Positions 26,702-38,900 of a DNA stretch of 64,000 nt are shown here, piece after piece. The stretch is from NCBI RefSeq assembly GCF_016805305.1, contig NZ_JAERQN010000003.1, positions 248,001 to 312,000 on the forward strand, given 5' to 3'. The notes below the pieces were generated by a model. It worked only from the letters and a program-made list of their open reading frames with translations. It was not told the origin of the DNA and did not search any database. This DNA comes from Falsiroseomonas ponticola. Lineage in GTDB: Bacteria > Pseudomonadota > Alphaproteobacteria > Acetobacterales > Acetobacteraceae. Each line of letters begins with the position of its first letter. The first letter of the stretch is position 1. The position numbers were made by a program, and so were the translations under genes.

Positions 26702-26810
26702 CGGGTTGCGAACACGAAACCTCGCCGCCATCGAACGTCCTTGCAGCGGCGTGGGCCGCATGCCAGCCTTTTCGCATCCGGGGCAACACCGGGCGGAGGA
26801 GGCTGCGGCC

Positions 26811-28745
26811 ATGAAGGACCAGGGGGTGGGGCGTCGTGCCCTGTTGCAAGGGGCGGCCGGCATGGCCGTGGCGCTGCCCGCGGGCGGGGCGCTGGCCCAG
26901 GCGGCAGCGCGGGAAGCGCCGGATGTCGCGGCGGCGGTGCAGCAGGGCCGCCTGCCGCCGCTGGAACAGCGCATCGGCAGCGCCCCCCTGGTGGTCACAC
27001 CGAATGAGGCGAATGGCCGCTACGGCGGCACGCTGCGCCGCGGGTTGCGCGGCGGGTCGGACCACAACGGCATCCTGCGCCTGATCGGCAACCAGGGCCT
27101 GACGCGCTGGAACATGGAGTTCACGGACGTCCTGCCCTGCGTCGCGCAGCGCTGGGACGTCTCCGCCGATTCGAAGGAGTTCGTGTTCCACCTGCGCCCC
27201 GGCATGCGCTGGTCGGATGGCGCACCCTTCACGGCGGACGACATCCTCTTCGCCATCAACGACTGCATCCTGAACACGGAACTCTACCGCTCGCCGCCCT
27301 CCATGTGGGTGATCGATGGCCAGCCCGTGAAGTGCGAGAAGGTCAGCGACACGGCGGTGAAGTTCACCTTCGCCGGCCCCTATGGCCTGTTCCTGCAGCA
27401 GATGGCGACGCCGCTCGGCCAGCATCCGACGCTGTTCGCGAAGCACTATTGCGGCCGCTTCCATCCCAAGTACAACGCGGACCTCGCGGCGACGCTGCGC
27501 CAGGCCAATGTCTCCGACTGGGCGCAGCTGTTCCGCCAGCGCTGCGGCGACATCGAGATTCCCTCCCGCTGGGGCAATGCGGAAAAGCCGACGCTCGATC
27601 CCTGGGTGGTGGAGGAACCCTACCAGGGCGGCGCCACGCGCGTGACGATGCGGCGCAACCCCTTCTTCTGGCAGGTGGACAACCAGGGCCGCCAGCTTCC
27701 CTACATCGATCGCCTGAACTTCCAGGTCTACCAGGACGTGGAAAGCCTGATGCTGGACGTGATCGGCGGGCGGCTCGACCTGCAGGAACGCCACATCGAC
27801 GTGCTGGCGAACAAGCCGGTGGTCGCGCAGAACATGCAGCGCGGCAACTACCGCATGTTCGACACCATCAATGCCGGCTCCACCAGCATGATGATCTACC
27901 CCAACATCACCCACAAGGATCCGAAGATCCGGGAGATGCTGGGCAACAAGGAATTCCGCCAGGCGCTCTCGCTGGGCATCAACCGGCCGGAGATCGTGGA
28001 CATCGTCTATCTCGGCCAGTCGGAGCCCTGGCAGACCGGCCCGCGGCCGACGCATCCCTGGTACCATGAGAAGCTGTCGCGCCAGTTCACCGAGCACAAC
28101 ACGCGGGAGGCCAACCGCATCCTGGACCGCATCGGCTACGCGCGGCGGGACAGCCAGCGCTTCCGCCTGCGGCCCGATGGCCAGCGCGTCTTCTTCGCGA
28201 TCGACGTCATCACCGCGCTCTATCCCGACAACAACGACGCGCTGGAACTCATCAAGCGCCACTGGGCCGAAATCGGGATCGACGTGAAGATCAACACGAT
28301 CGACCGGTCGCTCTACTACACCCGCGGCGACAACAACGACCACGACATCGCCGTCTGGCCCGGGCCGGGCGGGCTGGAGCCGATGCTGGACCCGCGCGAC
28401 TTCTTCGCCATGCACACGCAGGGCACGCGCTACGCCGTGCCCTGGGCCATGTGGTACGCCAGCGGCGGGCGGGACGGGCAGGAACCGCCGGACCACCAGA
28501 AGGAACGCATGCGGCTCTATGACCAGGCGCGCTCCACCGCGGATACGCGGCGCCAGGGTGAGCTGATGAAGCGCGTCTTCGACATCTGCGCCGACCAGTT
28601 CGAATGCATCGGCGTGAACCTGGCGCCGAACCTCTTCGGCGTGGCGCAGAACCGGCTGCGCGGCGTGCCGGCCAGCATGCCCTATAGCTGGTCCTGGCCG
28701 CATCCCGGGCCTTCGCTGCCGCAGCAGTTCTTCTTCACCTCGTAA
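26811..28745 (+). CDS. ABC transporter substrate-binding protein, peptide/oligosaccharide type (SBP_bac_5)
   Basis: 644 residues from ATG 26811 with RBS GGCGGAGGAGGC, long for the family. The N-terminus is a twin-arginine-like signal (GRRALLQGAAGMAVALPAG, then ALAQ). Core blocks are FHLRPGMRWSDGAPFTADDILF and the QALSLGINRPEIVDIVYLGQ segment. A strong hairpin follows the stop before the permease genes, a common way to make more receptor than membrane parts. The enolase-superfamily neighbour suggests an aldonate or oligosaccharide ligand, not a peptide. Confidence 0.9.
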   Translation: MKDQGVGRRALLQGAAGMAVALPAGGALAQAAAREAPDVAAAVQQGRLPPLEQRIGSAPLVVTPNEANGRYGGTLRRGLRGGSDHNGILRLIGNQGLTRWNMEFTDVLPCVAQRWDVSADSKEFVFHLRPGMRWSDGAPFTADDILFAINDCILNTELYRSPPSMWVIDGQPVKCEKVSDTAVKFTFAGPYGLFLQQMATPLGQHPTLFAKHYCGRFHPKYNADLAATLRQANVSDWAQLFRQRCGDIEIPSRWGNAEKPTLDPWVVEEPYQGGATRVTMRRNPFFWQVDNQGRQLPYIDRLNFQVYQDVESLMLDVIGGRLDLQERHIDVLANKPVVAQNMQRGNYRMFDTINAGSTSMMIYPNITHKDPKIREMLGNKEFRQALSLGINRPEIVDIVYLGQSEPWQTGPRPTHPWYHEKLSRQFTEHNTREANRILDRIGYARRDSQRFRLRPDGQRVFFAIDVITALYPDNNDALELIKRHWAEIGIDVKINTIDRSLYYTRGDNNDHDIAVWPGPGGLEPMLDPRDFFAMHTQGTRYAVPWAMWYASGGRDGQEPPDHQKERMRLYDQARSTADTRRQGELMKRVFDICADQFECIGVNLAPNLFGVAQNRLRGVPASMPYSWSWPHPGPSLPQQFFFTS

Positions 28746-28755
28746 GGGAAGGGGG

Positions 28756-28780
28756 CGGGGCCGGCGCGCAGCCGGCCCCG
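28756..28780 (+). promoter_or_regulatory. Intercistronic hairpin between receptor and permease genes
   Basis: Perfect 10-bp stem CGGGGCCGGC / GCCGGCCCCG with a GCGCA loop, 11 nt before the permease ATG at 28791. There is no T-run, so full termination is unlikely. It may stabilise receptor mRNA or attenuate permease expression. The permease shows no obvious Shine-Dalgarno sequence. Confidence 0.6.
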
Positions 28781-28790
28781 CATCATCCGC

Positions 28791-29777
28791 ATGCTGGCCT
28801 ATATCCTCCGCCGCCTGGTCTGGATGGTGCCCTCCCTGGTGGCGGTCAGCTTCCTGGCCTTCTTCCTCATCCAGCTGCCGCCGGGCGACTACGTCACCAC
28901 CTATGTCGCGACGCTCGCCGCCTCGAACGAGATCGTGGACCAGCGCACGGCGCAGGAGCTGCGCGAGCGCTTCGGGCTGGAGCAGCCCTTCATCGTGCAG
29001 TACTGGAAATGGATCACCGGCATCCTGCTGCACGGCGATTTCGGCCTGTCCTTCGAATGGCAGCAGCCCGTCTCCGGCCTGATCTGGGAACGGATGGGGC
29101 TGACCCTGCTGCTGACCTCCTCGACGCTGGCGATGACCTGGGCCATCGCGCTGCCCATCGGCGTGCTCTCCGCCGTGCGGCAGTACAGCATCCTCGACTA
29201 CCTCTTCACCTTCATCGCCTTCCTCGGCCTCGCCATCCCCGGCTTCCTGCTGGCGCTGGTGCTGATGTATGTCGCGGTCGTGCATTTCGGCCAGGATGTC
29301 GGCGGCCTGTTCAGCGAGGCCTATCAGACCGCGCCCTGGTCCTTCGACAAGTTCCTCGACCTGCTCGCGCATCTCTGGGTGCCGGTGGTGATCCTGGCGG
29401 TGAACGGCACGGCGGGGCTGGTGCGCGTGATGCGCGCCAACATGCTCGATGAGCTGCACCGCCCTTACGTCACCACCGCGCGCGCCAAGGGGCTGTCGGA
29501 GATCAGGCTGCTCATCAAGTATCCCGTGCGGCTCGCGATCAATCCGTTGATCTCCACCATCGGCTGGATGCTGCCGCAGCTGATCTCGGGGGCCACCATC
29601 GTGGCGGTGGTGATGTCGCTGCCCATCGCGGGGCCGCTGCTACTGCAGGCGCTGCTGAGCCAGGACATGTACCTGGCCGGCGCCTTCCTGCTGCTGATGT
29701 GCACGCTGACGCTGGTGGGCATGCTGCTGTCGGACATCCTGCTGGCGCTGGTCGATCCGCGCATCCGGTACGATTGA
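28791..29777 (+). CDS. ABC transporter permease, DppB type
   Basis: 328 residues. The N-terminus MLAYILRRLVWMVPSLVAVSFLAFFL is the conserved DppB opening, and the coupling loop is DELHRPYVTTARAKGLSE. Six transmembrane segments are apparent. It forms the channel with the following DppC-type protein. One base separates its stop from the next ATG, so the genes are coupled. Confidence 0.95.
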   Translation: MLAYILRRLVWMVPSLVAVSFLAFFLIQLPPGDYVTTYVATLAASNEIVDQRTAQELRERFGLEQPFIVQYWKWITGILLHGDFGLSFEWQQPVSGLIWERMGLTLLLTSSTLAMTWAIALPIGVLSAVRQYSILDYLFTFIAFLGLAIPGFLLALVLMYVAVVHFGQDVGGLFSEAYQTAPWSFDKFLDLLAHLWVPVVILAVNGTAGLVRVMRANMLDELHRPYVTTARAKGLSEIRLLIKYPVRLAINPLISTIGWMLPQLISGATIVAVVMSLPIAGPLLLQALLSQDMYLAGAFLLLMCTLTLVGMLLSDILLALVDPRIRYD

Positions 29778-29778
29778 G

Positions 29779-30917
29779 ATGAACGCCATCCAGCCCGGCG
29801 CCGCGACGCCACCCGGGGACCGCGCCATCGACCGCACCGCGGCCGCTTCCCAATGGCGGCTGATGTGGTGGAACTTCCGCCGCCACAAGCTGGCCATGGC
29901 GGGCGGCATCATCGTGCTGCTGCTCTACGTGGTCGCGCTGGTGCCGGATTTCCTGGCCACCACCGATCCCGGCAAGCAGAACGCCCGCGCCGTCTTCCAC
30001 CCCCCGCAGATGATCCGCCTGCTGGAGACGACGGAGGATGGCTGGCGCATCCGCCCGCATGTGCAGGCCATGCGCCTGACGCGGGACCGCGTGACCCTGG
30101 CGCCGACCTTCACGCCCGACCCCAGCCGCAAGATCTATCTCGGCTTCTTCGTCGAGGGCTACGAATACGAATTCCTCGGCCTCTTCACGACCAGCATCCA
30201 TCTCTTCGGGCCGGAGAACCCGCGCGACAGCGTCTTCCTCTTCGGCGCGGATCGCCTGGGGCGCGACGTCTACAGCCGCATGATGAAGGCGGCGCAGACC
30301 TCGCTCTTCATCGGCCTGATCGGCGTCTTCCTCTCCCTCGTCATCGGGCTGATCCTCGGCGGCATCTCCGGCTATTACGGCGGGCGCGTCGATTTCGTGA
30401 TCCAGCGCGTCATCGAATTCGTCCTGTCCCTGCCGACCATCCCGATCTGGCTGGCGCTGGGCGCGGCGCTGCCGCAGGGCTGGCCGCCGGAGCGCATCTA
30501 TCTCTGCATCACCATCATCCTGTCGCTGGTCGGCTGGGCGCAGCTGGCGCGCGTGGTGCGCGGGCGCTTCCTGTCGCTGCGGACGGAGGATTTCGTCACC
30601 GCCGCGCGGCTCGATGGCGCGTCGGAGAAGCGCATCATCTTCCGCCACATGCTGCCCTCCTTCGCCTCCCACATCATCGCCTCCATCACGCTGGCCATCC
30701 CGGCGATGATCCTGGCGGAGACGGCGCTCTCCTTCCTCGGCCTCGGCCTGCAGCCGCCCGTCATCTCCTGGGGCGTGCTGCTGCGGGAAGCGCAGAACAT
30801 CCGCTCCATCGCGACGGCACCGTGGCTCTTCGCGCCGGGCGGCGCGGTGGTGATCGCGGTGCTGGCGCTGAACTTCCTCGGCGATGGCCTTCGCGACGCG
30901 GCGGACCCGTACCAGAA

Positions 30918-30921
<4 letters not shown>
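29779..30921 (+). CDS. ABC transporter permease, DppC type with periplasmic insertion
   Basis: 380 residues, longer than typical DppC (about 290-300). After the first membrane segment (GGIIVLLLYVVALVPDFLATT) there is an extra periplasmic region of about 75 residues (roughly 60-145), before the usual LFGADRLGRDVYSRMM motif. The coupling loop is LRTEDFVTAARLDGASEKRI. Such long forms occur in sugar and other non-peptide importers of this class. Its stop overlaps the ATPase start as ATGA. Confidence 0.93.
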
Positions 30922-32648
<1,727 letters not shown>

Positions 32649-32654
32649 CCATCG

Positions 32655-32816
32655 GAGACCGCTTGAGAACGCCGGACGGGTCGGCTCCGCGGGTCTTTTC
32701 CGCCGCTGCGGCGTCAGCAGACTTGCCGATGCAACCAGCATCGGCGGCATCTGCTTCCTGGCAGCAACGAAAAATCCCCTGCGGACCCTCAGCCGCCGGC
32801 ATTCTCAAGCGGTCTC
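32655..32816. repeat. 162-bp imperfect palindrome (MITE-like or structured terminator)
   Basis: Ends are 21-bp inverted repeats with one mismatch: 32655-32675 begins GAGACCGCTTGAGAA and 32796-32816 ends TTCTCAAGCGGTCTC. The centre is GCCGATGC-AACCA-GCATCGGC (32725-32745). The intervening halves, 78 and 79 bp, still align to one another. It fills the gap between the convergent importer and RND operons, and its right end abuts the RND stop codon at 32817. Confidence 0.75.
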
Positions 32817-35800
32817 TCACGCCCGCGCGGTCAGCGCGGGCAGCTTCGCCCGCCTCGCGCCCGCCAGCCGCTCCAGCCCCAGATAGACGGCCGGGGTGGT
32901 GTAGAGCGTCAGCAGCTGGGAGACGATCAGCCCGCCGATGATGGTGATGCCGAGGGGCTGGCGCAGCTCCGCCCCCGGCCCGGTGGCCAGCGCCAGCGGC
33001 AGCGCGCCGAACAGCGCGGCCAGCGTCGTCATCAGGATGGGGCGGAAGCGTTCGCGGCAGGCTTCCAGGATGGCCGTCATGCCGCCCTCGCCGCCCTCCC
33101 GCTCATGCTCCAGCGCGAAATCCACCATCATGATGGCGTTCTTCTTCACGATGCCCATCAGCAGGATCACGCCGATCAGCGCGATGATGGTGAAGGGCGT
33201 GTTGGTGAACAGCAGCGCCAGCAGCGCGCCCACGCCGGCGGTCGGGATGGTGGAGATGATGGTCAGCGGGTGGATCAGGCTTTCGTAGAGCACGCCGAGC
33301 ACGATGTAGATCGCGACCAGCGCGGCCAGGATCAGCAGCGGCAGGCCGGACTGGAAGTTCTGGAAGGCACGGGCATTGCCGGCGAATTCGCCGCGGATGC
33401 TGCCGGGCATCTGGATGTCCAGCACCGCCTTCTCCACCAGCTCCGCCGCCTGGCCGAGGGTCGCGCCCTCGCCCAGGTTGAAGCTGATGGTGGCGGCGGG
33501 GAACAGGCCCTGATGGGTGATGGATCGCGGCGCCACCGTCCGCTCCAGCCGCACCAGCGAGCCGAGCGGCACCGGCCCCGCCGCGCCGGGCACGAAGATA
33601 CGTTGCAGGCCCTCGGGATTCTCGGTCAGCAGCGGGTCCACTTCCAGGATCACGCGGTACTGGTTGCGGGCGCGGTAGATGGTGGAGACCTGGCGCTGCG
33701 CGAAGGCGTTGTTCAGCGTGGCGCCCAGCGCCGCGACGGAGACGCCGAGCCGCGCCGCCGCATCGCGATCGATGACGAGGCGGGAGACGAGCCCCGTGCG
33801 CTGCTGGTCCGACGACACATCGGCCACCTGCGGGATGGTGCGCAGCTGCTGCACCAGCCGCTCGCTCCAGATGCCAAGCTCCTCCAGGTCCGGCGTCAGC
33901 AGCACATACTGGTAGGACCCGCTGGTGGACCGGCCGCCGATGTTGATGTCCTGCACCGGCCGCAGGAAGGTCTGCAGCCCCACGATGCGCGCAAGCGGCG
34001 CGCGCAGCCGCGCGATGACGCCATCGGCATTCAGCCCGCCCCGTTCCTCCTTCGGCTTCAGCGCGATCTGGATGCGGATGTTGCTGGAACTGCCGAAGAA
34101 GCCGCCGCCGCCGAGCGAGGCGGAGGCGCTTTCCACCGCCGGGTCGGCGCGCAGCACCTCCATCAGCCGCTGCTGGTACACCACCATCTGCTGGAAGGAG
34201 GTGTCGGGCTGCGCCTGGGCGGAGCCCTGCAGCAGGTTCGAATCCTGCGTCGGGATGAAGCCCTTCGGCACCACGGTGTAGAGCCAGACGGTCAGCGCGA
34301 CGAGGCCGAGGTTGAACAGCCAGGTCAGCACCCGGAAGCGCAGCACCACCACCAGGCTCTTCATGTAGCCGCGGATGATCCAGTCCAGCGCGGCCTCGAT
34401 GCCGCGGCCGATGCGCCCCTCGGGCTTCGGCTCCGCCCGCGCCAGATGCGCCGCCAGCATCGGCGTCACGGTCAGGGACACGATGGCGGAGATCGCGACG
34501 GCGATGGAGAGCGTCGCCGCGAATTCGCGGAACATGCGCCCCACGATCCCGCCCATGAACAGCAGCGGGATGAAGACCGCGATCAGCGACAGGCTCATCG
34601 ACACCACGGTGAAGCCGATCTGCCGCGCGCCTTCCAGCGCCGCCTTGATGGGCCGCATGCCGCGTTCCTGCATGCGGGCCATGTTCTCGATCATCACGAT
34701 GGCATCGTCCACGACGAAGCCCACCGAGATCGTCAGCGCCATCAGCGAGAGGTTGTTGAGCGAATAGCCCACCATCCACATGACGCCGAGCGTGCCGAGC
34801 AGCGACAGCGGCACGGCGATGCCGGCGGCGAACAGCGCCGATGGCTTGCGCAGGAAGACCGCCACCACCAGCACCACCAGCACGATGCTGATGAGCAGCG
34901 TGTGCTGCACCTCCGCGACCGAGGCGCGGATCGTCTCCGACCGGTCGCGCATGATGGTGACCTCGACGCCCGCCGGCATCCAGCGCTTCAGGTCCGGCAG
35001 CAGGGCGCGGATGCCGTCCACCACCTCCAGCACATTGGCGTCGGCCTGCTTGAAGATGGTCAGGATCACCGCCGGCTGGCCGTTGAAGGACCCGGATTGC
35101 CGGCGGTCCCGCGCCCCCTGTTCCACCCGCGCGATGGTATCGAGCCGCACCATCGCCCCATTCGCCTGGCGCACGATGATGGCGCCGAATTCCGCCGCAT
35201 CCTGCAGCCGGTCGTTCACGCTGATGGCCGCGGATTGCAGCGGACCTTCCAGCATGCCCGTCGCCTGGGTGACGTTGGCGGCCGTGATGGCGGTGCGGAT
35301 CTGGTCGAAGGAGACGCCCGCCGCCGTGGCCGCGGCCGGATCGACGGCGACGCGGATCGCGGGCTGCTCGGCGCCCGCGATATTGACCTGCGCCGTGCCA
35401 TCCACCTGCGACAGGCGCGGCACCACCACATTGTCGGCGGCGTCATAGAGCTGCCCCGGCGTCAGCGTGCTGGAGGTCAGCACCAGGATCAGCACCGGCG
35501 CGTCGCCCGGGTTCAGCTTCCGGAAGGTGGGCGTGTTGGTCAGGCCGGAGGGAAGGTCCGACATGGCCGCGTTGATCGCCGCCTGCACGTCCCGCGCCGC
35601 GCTCGCGATCGGGCGGCTCAGGTCGAACTGCACGATCACCGTCGCGCTGCCGAGGCTGGAGGTGGAGGTCAGCTCCGTCACCCCCGGTATCTCCCCCAGC
35701 CGCCGTTCCAGCGGCGCGGCGACGGAGGACGCCATGATGGCGGGATCGGCGCCGGGCTGGCTGGCGCTGACGGCGATGGTCGGGAAATCCACGCGCGGCA

Positions 35801-35909
35801 GCGGCGCGACCGGCAGGTTGAAGTAGGCGACGAGCCCCGCCAGCGCGAGCCCGATGGCCAGCAGCGTGGTGCCGATGGGCCGCGCGATGAAGGGGGCGGA
35901 GATCGACAC
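32817..35909 (-). CDS. mdtC: RND multidrug efflux pump (MdtC-like)
   Basis: 1,030 residues, full length for an inner-membrane RND pump. TM4 carries the proton-relay pair in GFVVDDAIVMIENMARM. Further pointers are the N-terminal MSISAPFIARPIGTTLLAIG and the late GIVKKNAIMMVDFAL. It is the last gene of a four-gene operon. The tandem of two distinct RND pumps after an adaptor matches MdtABC, whose pumps form a mixed trimer. The mdt name is by arrangement and family only. A 162-bp palindrome follows the stop. Confidence 0.9.
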   Translation of the reverse strand: MSISAPFIARPIGTTLLAIGLALAGLVAYFNLPVAPLPRVDFPTIAVSASQPGADPAIMASSVAAPLERRLGEIPGVTELTSTSSLGSATVIVQFDLSRPIASAARDVQAAINAAMSDLPSGLTNTPTFRKLNPGDAPVLILVLTSSTLTPGQLYDAADNVVVPRLSQVDGTAQVNIAGAEQPAIRVAVDPAAATAAGVSFDQIRTAITAANVTQATGMLEGPLQSAAISVNDRLQDAAEFGAIIVRQANGAMVRLDTIARVEQGARDRRQSGSFNGQPAVILTIFKQADANVLEVVDGIRALLPDLKRWMPAGVEVTIMRDRSETIRASVAEVQHTLLISIVLVVLVVAVFLRKPSALFAAGIAVPLSLLGTLGVMWMVGYSLNNLSLMALTISVGFVVDDAIVMIENMARMQERGMRPIKAALEGARQIGFTVVSMSLSLIAVFIPLLFMGGIVGRMFREFAATLSIAVAISAIVSLTVTPMLAAHLARAEPKPEGRIGRGIEAALDWIIRGYMKSLVVVLRFRVLTWLFNLGLVALTVWLYTVVPKGFIPTQDSNLLQGSAQAQPDTSFQQMVVYQQRLMEVLRADPAVESASASLGGGGFFGSSSNIRIQIALKPKEERGGLNADGVIARLRAPLARIVGLQTFLRPVQDINIGGRSTSGSYQYVLLTPDLEELGIWSERLVQQLRTIPQVADVSSDQQRTGLVSRLVIDRDAAARLGVSVAALGATLNNAFAQRQVSTIYRARNQYRVILEVDPLLTENPEGLQRIFVPGAAGPVPLGSLVRLERTVAPRSITHQGLFPAATISFNLGEGATLGQAAELVEKAVLDIQMPGSIRGEFAGNARAFQNFQSGLPLLILAALVAIYIVLGVLYESLIHPLTIISTIPTAGVGALLALLFTNTPFTIIALIGVILLMGIVKKNAIMMVDFALEHEREGGEGGMTAILEACRERFRPILMTTLAALFGALPLALATGPGAELRQPLGITIIGGLIVSQLLTLYTTPAVYLGLERLAGARRAKLPALTARA

Positions 35910-35912
35910 GCC

Positions 35913-38900
35913 CTACTCCGCCGCCGCCGGCGCCGCGCCGCGGAAGCGCCGCCCCACCCAGCCGCGCAAATCCTCCAGCGCCAGGTAGATGACCGGCGTG
36001 GTGTAGAGCGTGATGACCTGGCTCAGCAGCAGCCCGCCGATGACGGAAACGCCGAGCGGCAGCCGCAGCTCCGACCCCGCGCCATGGCCCAGCACCAGCG
36101 GCACCGCGCCCAGCAGCGCCGCCATCGTCGTCATCATGATGGGGCGGAAGCGCAGCAGGCAGGCTTCCCGGATCGCGTCGCGCGGGGACATGCCGTGGTC
36201 GCGCTGCGCCTCCAGCGCGAAGTCGATCATCATGATCGCGTTCTTCTTCACGATGCCCATCAGCAGCACGATGCCGATCAGCCCGAGCACCGAGAGGTCG
36301 AGCCCCACCATCATCAGCGCGACCAGCGCGCCGATGCCGGCGGAGGGCAGGGTGGAGAGGATGGTGATGGGGTGGACGACGCTTTCGTAGAGCACGCCGA
36401 GCACGATGTAGATGACGATGACGGCGGCCAGGATCAGCCAGCCCTGGCCGGCCAGGGACCGGTCGAATTCCGCCGCGTCGCCGCCGAAGCTTCCCCGCAT
36501 GGTGTCCGGCATGCCGAGCCTGGCCTGCATGGCGCGGATGGCCGTGACCGCCTGGCCGAGCGAGGCATCGGGCGCCAGGTTGAAGCTGAAGGTCACGGCC
36601 GGGAACTGGTCCTGCCGCGTGATGGTCAGCGGCCCGCTGCCGCGCGTGATGGTCGCGATCTCCGCCAGCGGCACCTGCGCCGCGATGCCGTTCGTCACCG
36701 TGCCCGGCACGCGCAGCAGGCCGATGGCGGCGGGGTCGTTCATCTGGCGCGGATCGGCTTCCAGCACCACGCGGTACTGGTTCGCCTGGCCGTAGATGGT
36801 GGAGATCTGCCGCTGGCCCAGCGCGTCATACAGCGCGTCGTCCACCGCCTGCATCGTGACGCCGAGCCGCGCGGCGCGGGCGCGGTCCACCTGCACCTGG
36901 ATGCGCAAGCCGTCCTCCCGCTGGTCGGACGCCACGTCCCGCAGCTCCGGGAGGTCCCGCAGCCCCGCCAGCAGCCGCGGCGCCCAGGCGCGCAGCTCAT
37001 CGGCCGCGGTGTCGGTCAGCGTGTACTGGTACTGCGTGCTGGAAGGCCGCGTGCCGATCTGGATGTCCTGCACGGGCTGGAGGTAGGCGACCACGCCCGG
37101 GATGCGCGCGATCTCCGGCGCCAGCCGGTCGATCACGGCGGAGACGTCGTCGCTGCGCTCCGTGCGCGGCCGCAGCACCGCCACCACGCGCCCCGTATTC
37201 TGCGCGGCATTCACCGTGCCGGCGCCGGCGACGGAGGCGACGGACACCACCTCCGCATCCCGCGCCACCACCTCCGCCACCTGGCGCTGCAGCTCCGCCA
37301 TGCGGGCGAAGGAGACGTCCTGCGGCGCCTCCGTCGTGATGGCGATGATCCCGGTATCCTGCAGCGGCAGGAAGCCCTTCGGCATCACGACATAGAGCCA
37401 GATCGTCCCGCCCAGCGTCGCCACCGCGATGGCCAGCATCAGCCCTTCCCGCGCCAGCGCCCAGTCCAGCGTGCGGGCATAGAGGCGCCGCAGCCATTCG
37501 AAGCCGGCCTCGAAGGCGCGGTTGACGATGCCGGGCTTCTCCTCCGCCTGCGGGCGCAGCAGCAGGCCGCACATCATCGGCGTCAAGGTCAGCGACACGA
37601 TCATGGAGACGACGACCGAGATCGTCAGCACGATGGCGAATTCGCGGAACAGCCGCCCGACCACGCCTTCCATGAACAGCAGCGGGATGAAGACGGCGAC
37701 GAGGGAGACGGTGAGGGAGACGATGGTGAAGCCGATCTGCTTCGCCCCCTCGAAGGCCGCGTCCAGCGGCTTCTTCCCCTCCTCGATCAGGCGGACGATG
37801 TTCTCGATCATCACGATCGCGTCGTCCACCACGAAGCCCGTCGCGATGGTCAGCGCCATCAGGGAGAGGTTGTCGAGCGAATAGCCGCACAGCGCCATCA
37901 CGCCGAAGGTGCCGATGATGGACAGCGGCAGCGCCACCCCCGGCACCACGGTCGCCCGCGCGCTGCGCAGGAACAGGAAGATCACCGCCACCACCAGCAC
38001 GACGGAGAGCACCAGGGTGAACTGCACCTCCTCCACCGAGGCGCGGATCGTCTCCGTCCGGTCGGAGACGACGGAAAGCTGCACGCCGGCCGGCAGCGCC
38101 CGTTCCAGGTTGGCCAGCTGCGCCCGCACCAGCTCCACCGTGCGGACGATGTTGGCGCCGGGCTGGCGCTGCACGTCGATCAGCACCGCGGGCCGGCCAT
38201 TGTACCAGGCGGCGGTCAGCGTGTTCTCCAGGTCCTCCACCGCCGCGCCCACGTCGCGCAGCCGCACCGGCGCCTCGTCCCGCCAGGCGACGATCAGGTC
38301 GTTGAAGGCGGCGGGGGAGGAGATCTGGTCATTCGCCATGATGGCGGAAGCCTGCTGCGGCCCGTCGATGGAGCCCTTCGGCCCCGCGACATTGGCCGCC
38401 GCGACGGCGGTGCGCACGGTGGACAGGCCGATGCCATAGGCCGCGAGCCGCTGCGGATCGACCTGCAGCCGCACCGCCGGGCGCATGTTGCCCTGCACCG
38501 CCACGCGCCCCACGCCCGTCACCTGCGACAGGCGCTGCGCCAGCAGCGTGTCCACCACATCGGACAGCCGCGCGGTCGGCAGCGTGTCCGATGTCAGCGC
38601 CAGGGTCATGATGGGCGGGTCCGCCGGGTTCACCTTCTGGTAGGTGGGCGGATAGGGCAGGTTGGAGGGCAGGGTGCCCCGCGCCGCGTTGATGGCGGAC
38701 TGCACATCCTGCGCCGCATCGTCGATGTCACGCCCCAGGTTGAACTGCAGCGTGATGCGGGAGACGGAGGGCCCGCTGACGGAGACCATCTCCGACAGCC
38801 CCGCGATCTGCGCCAATTGCCGCTCCAGCGATGCCGTGACCAGCACCGCGACCGTGTCGGGGGAGGCGCCGGGCAGCTGCGTCGTCACCTGGATGGTCGG

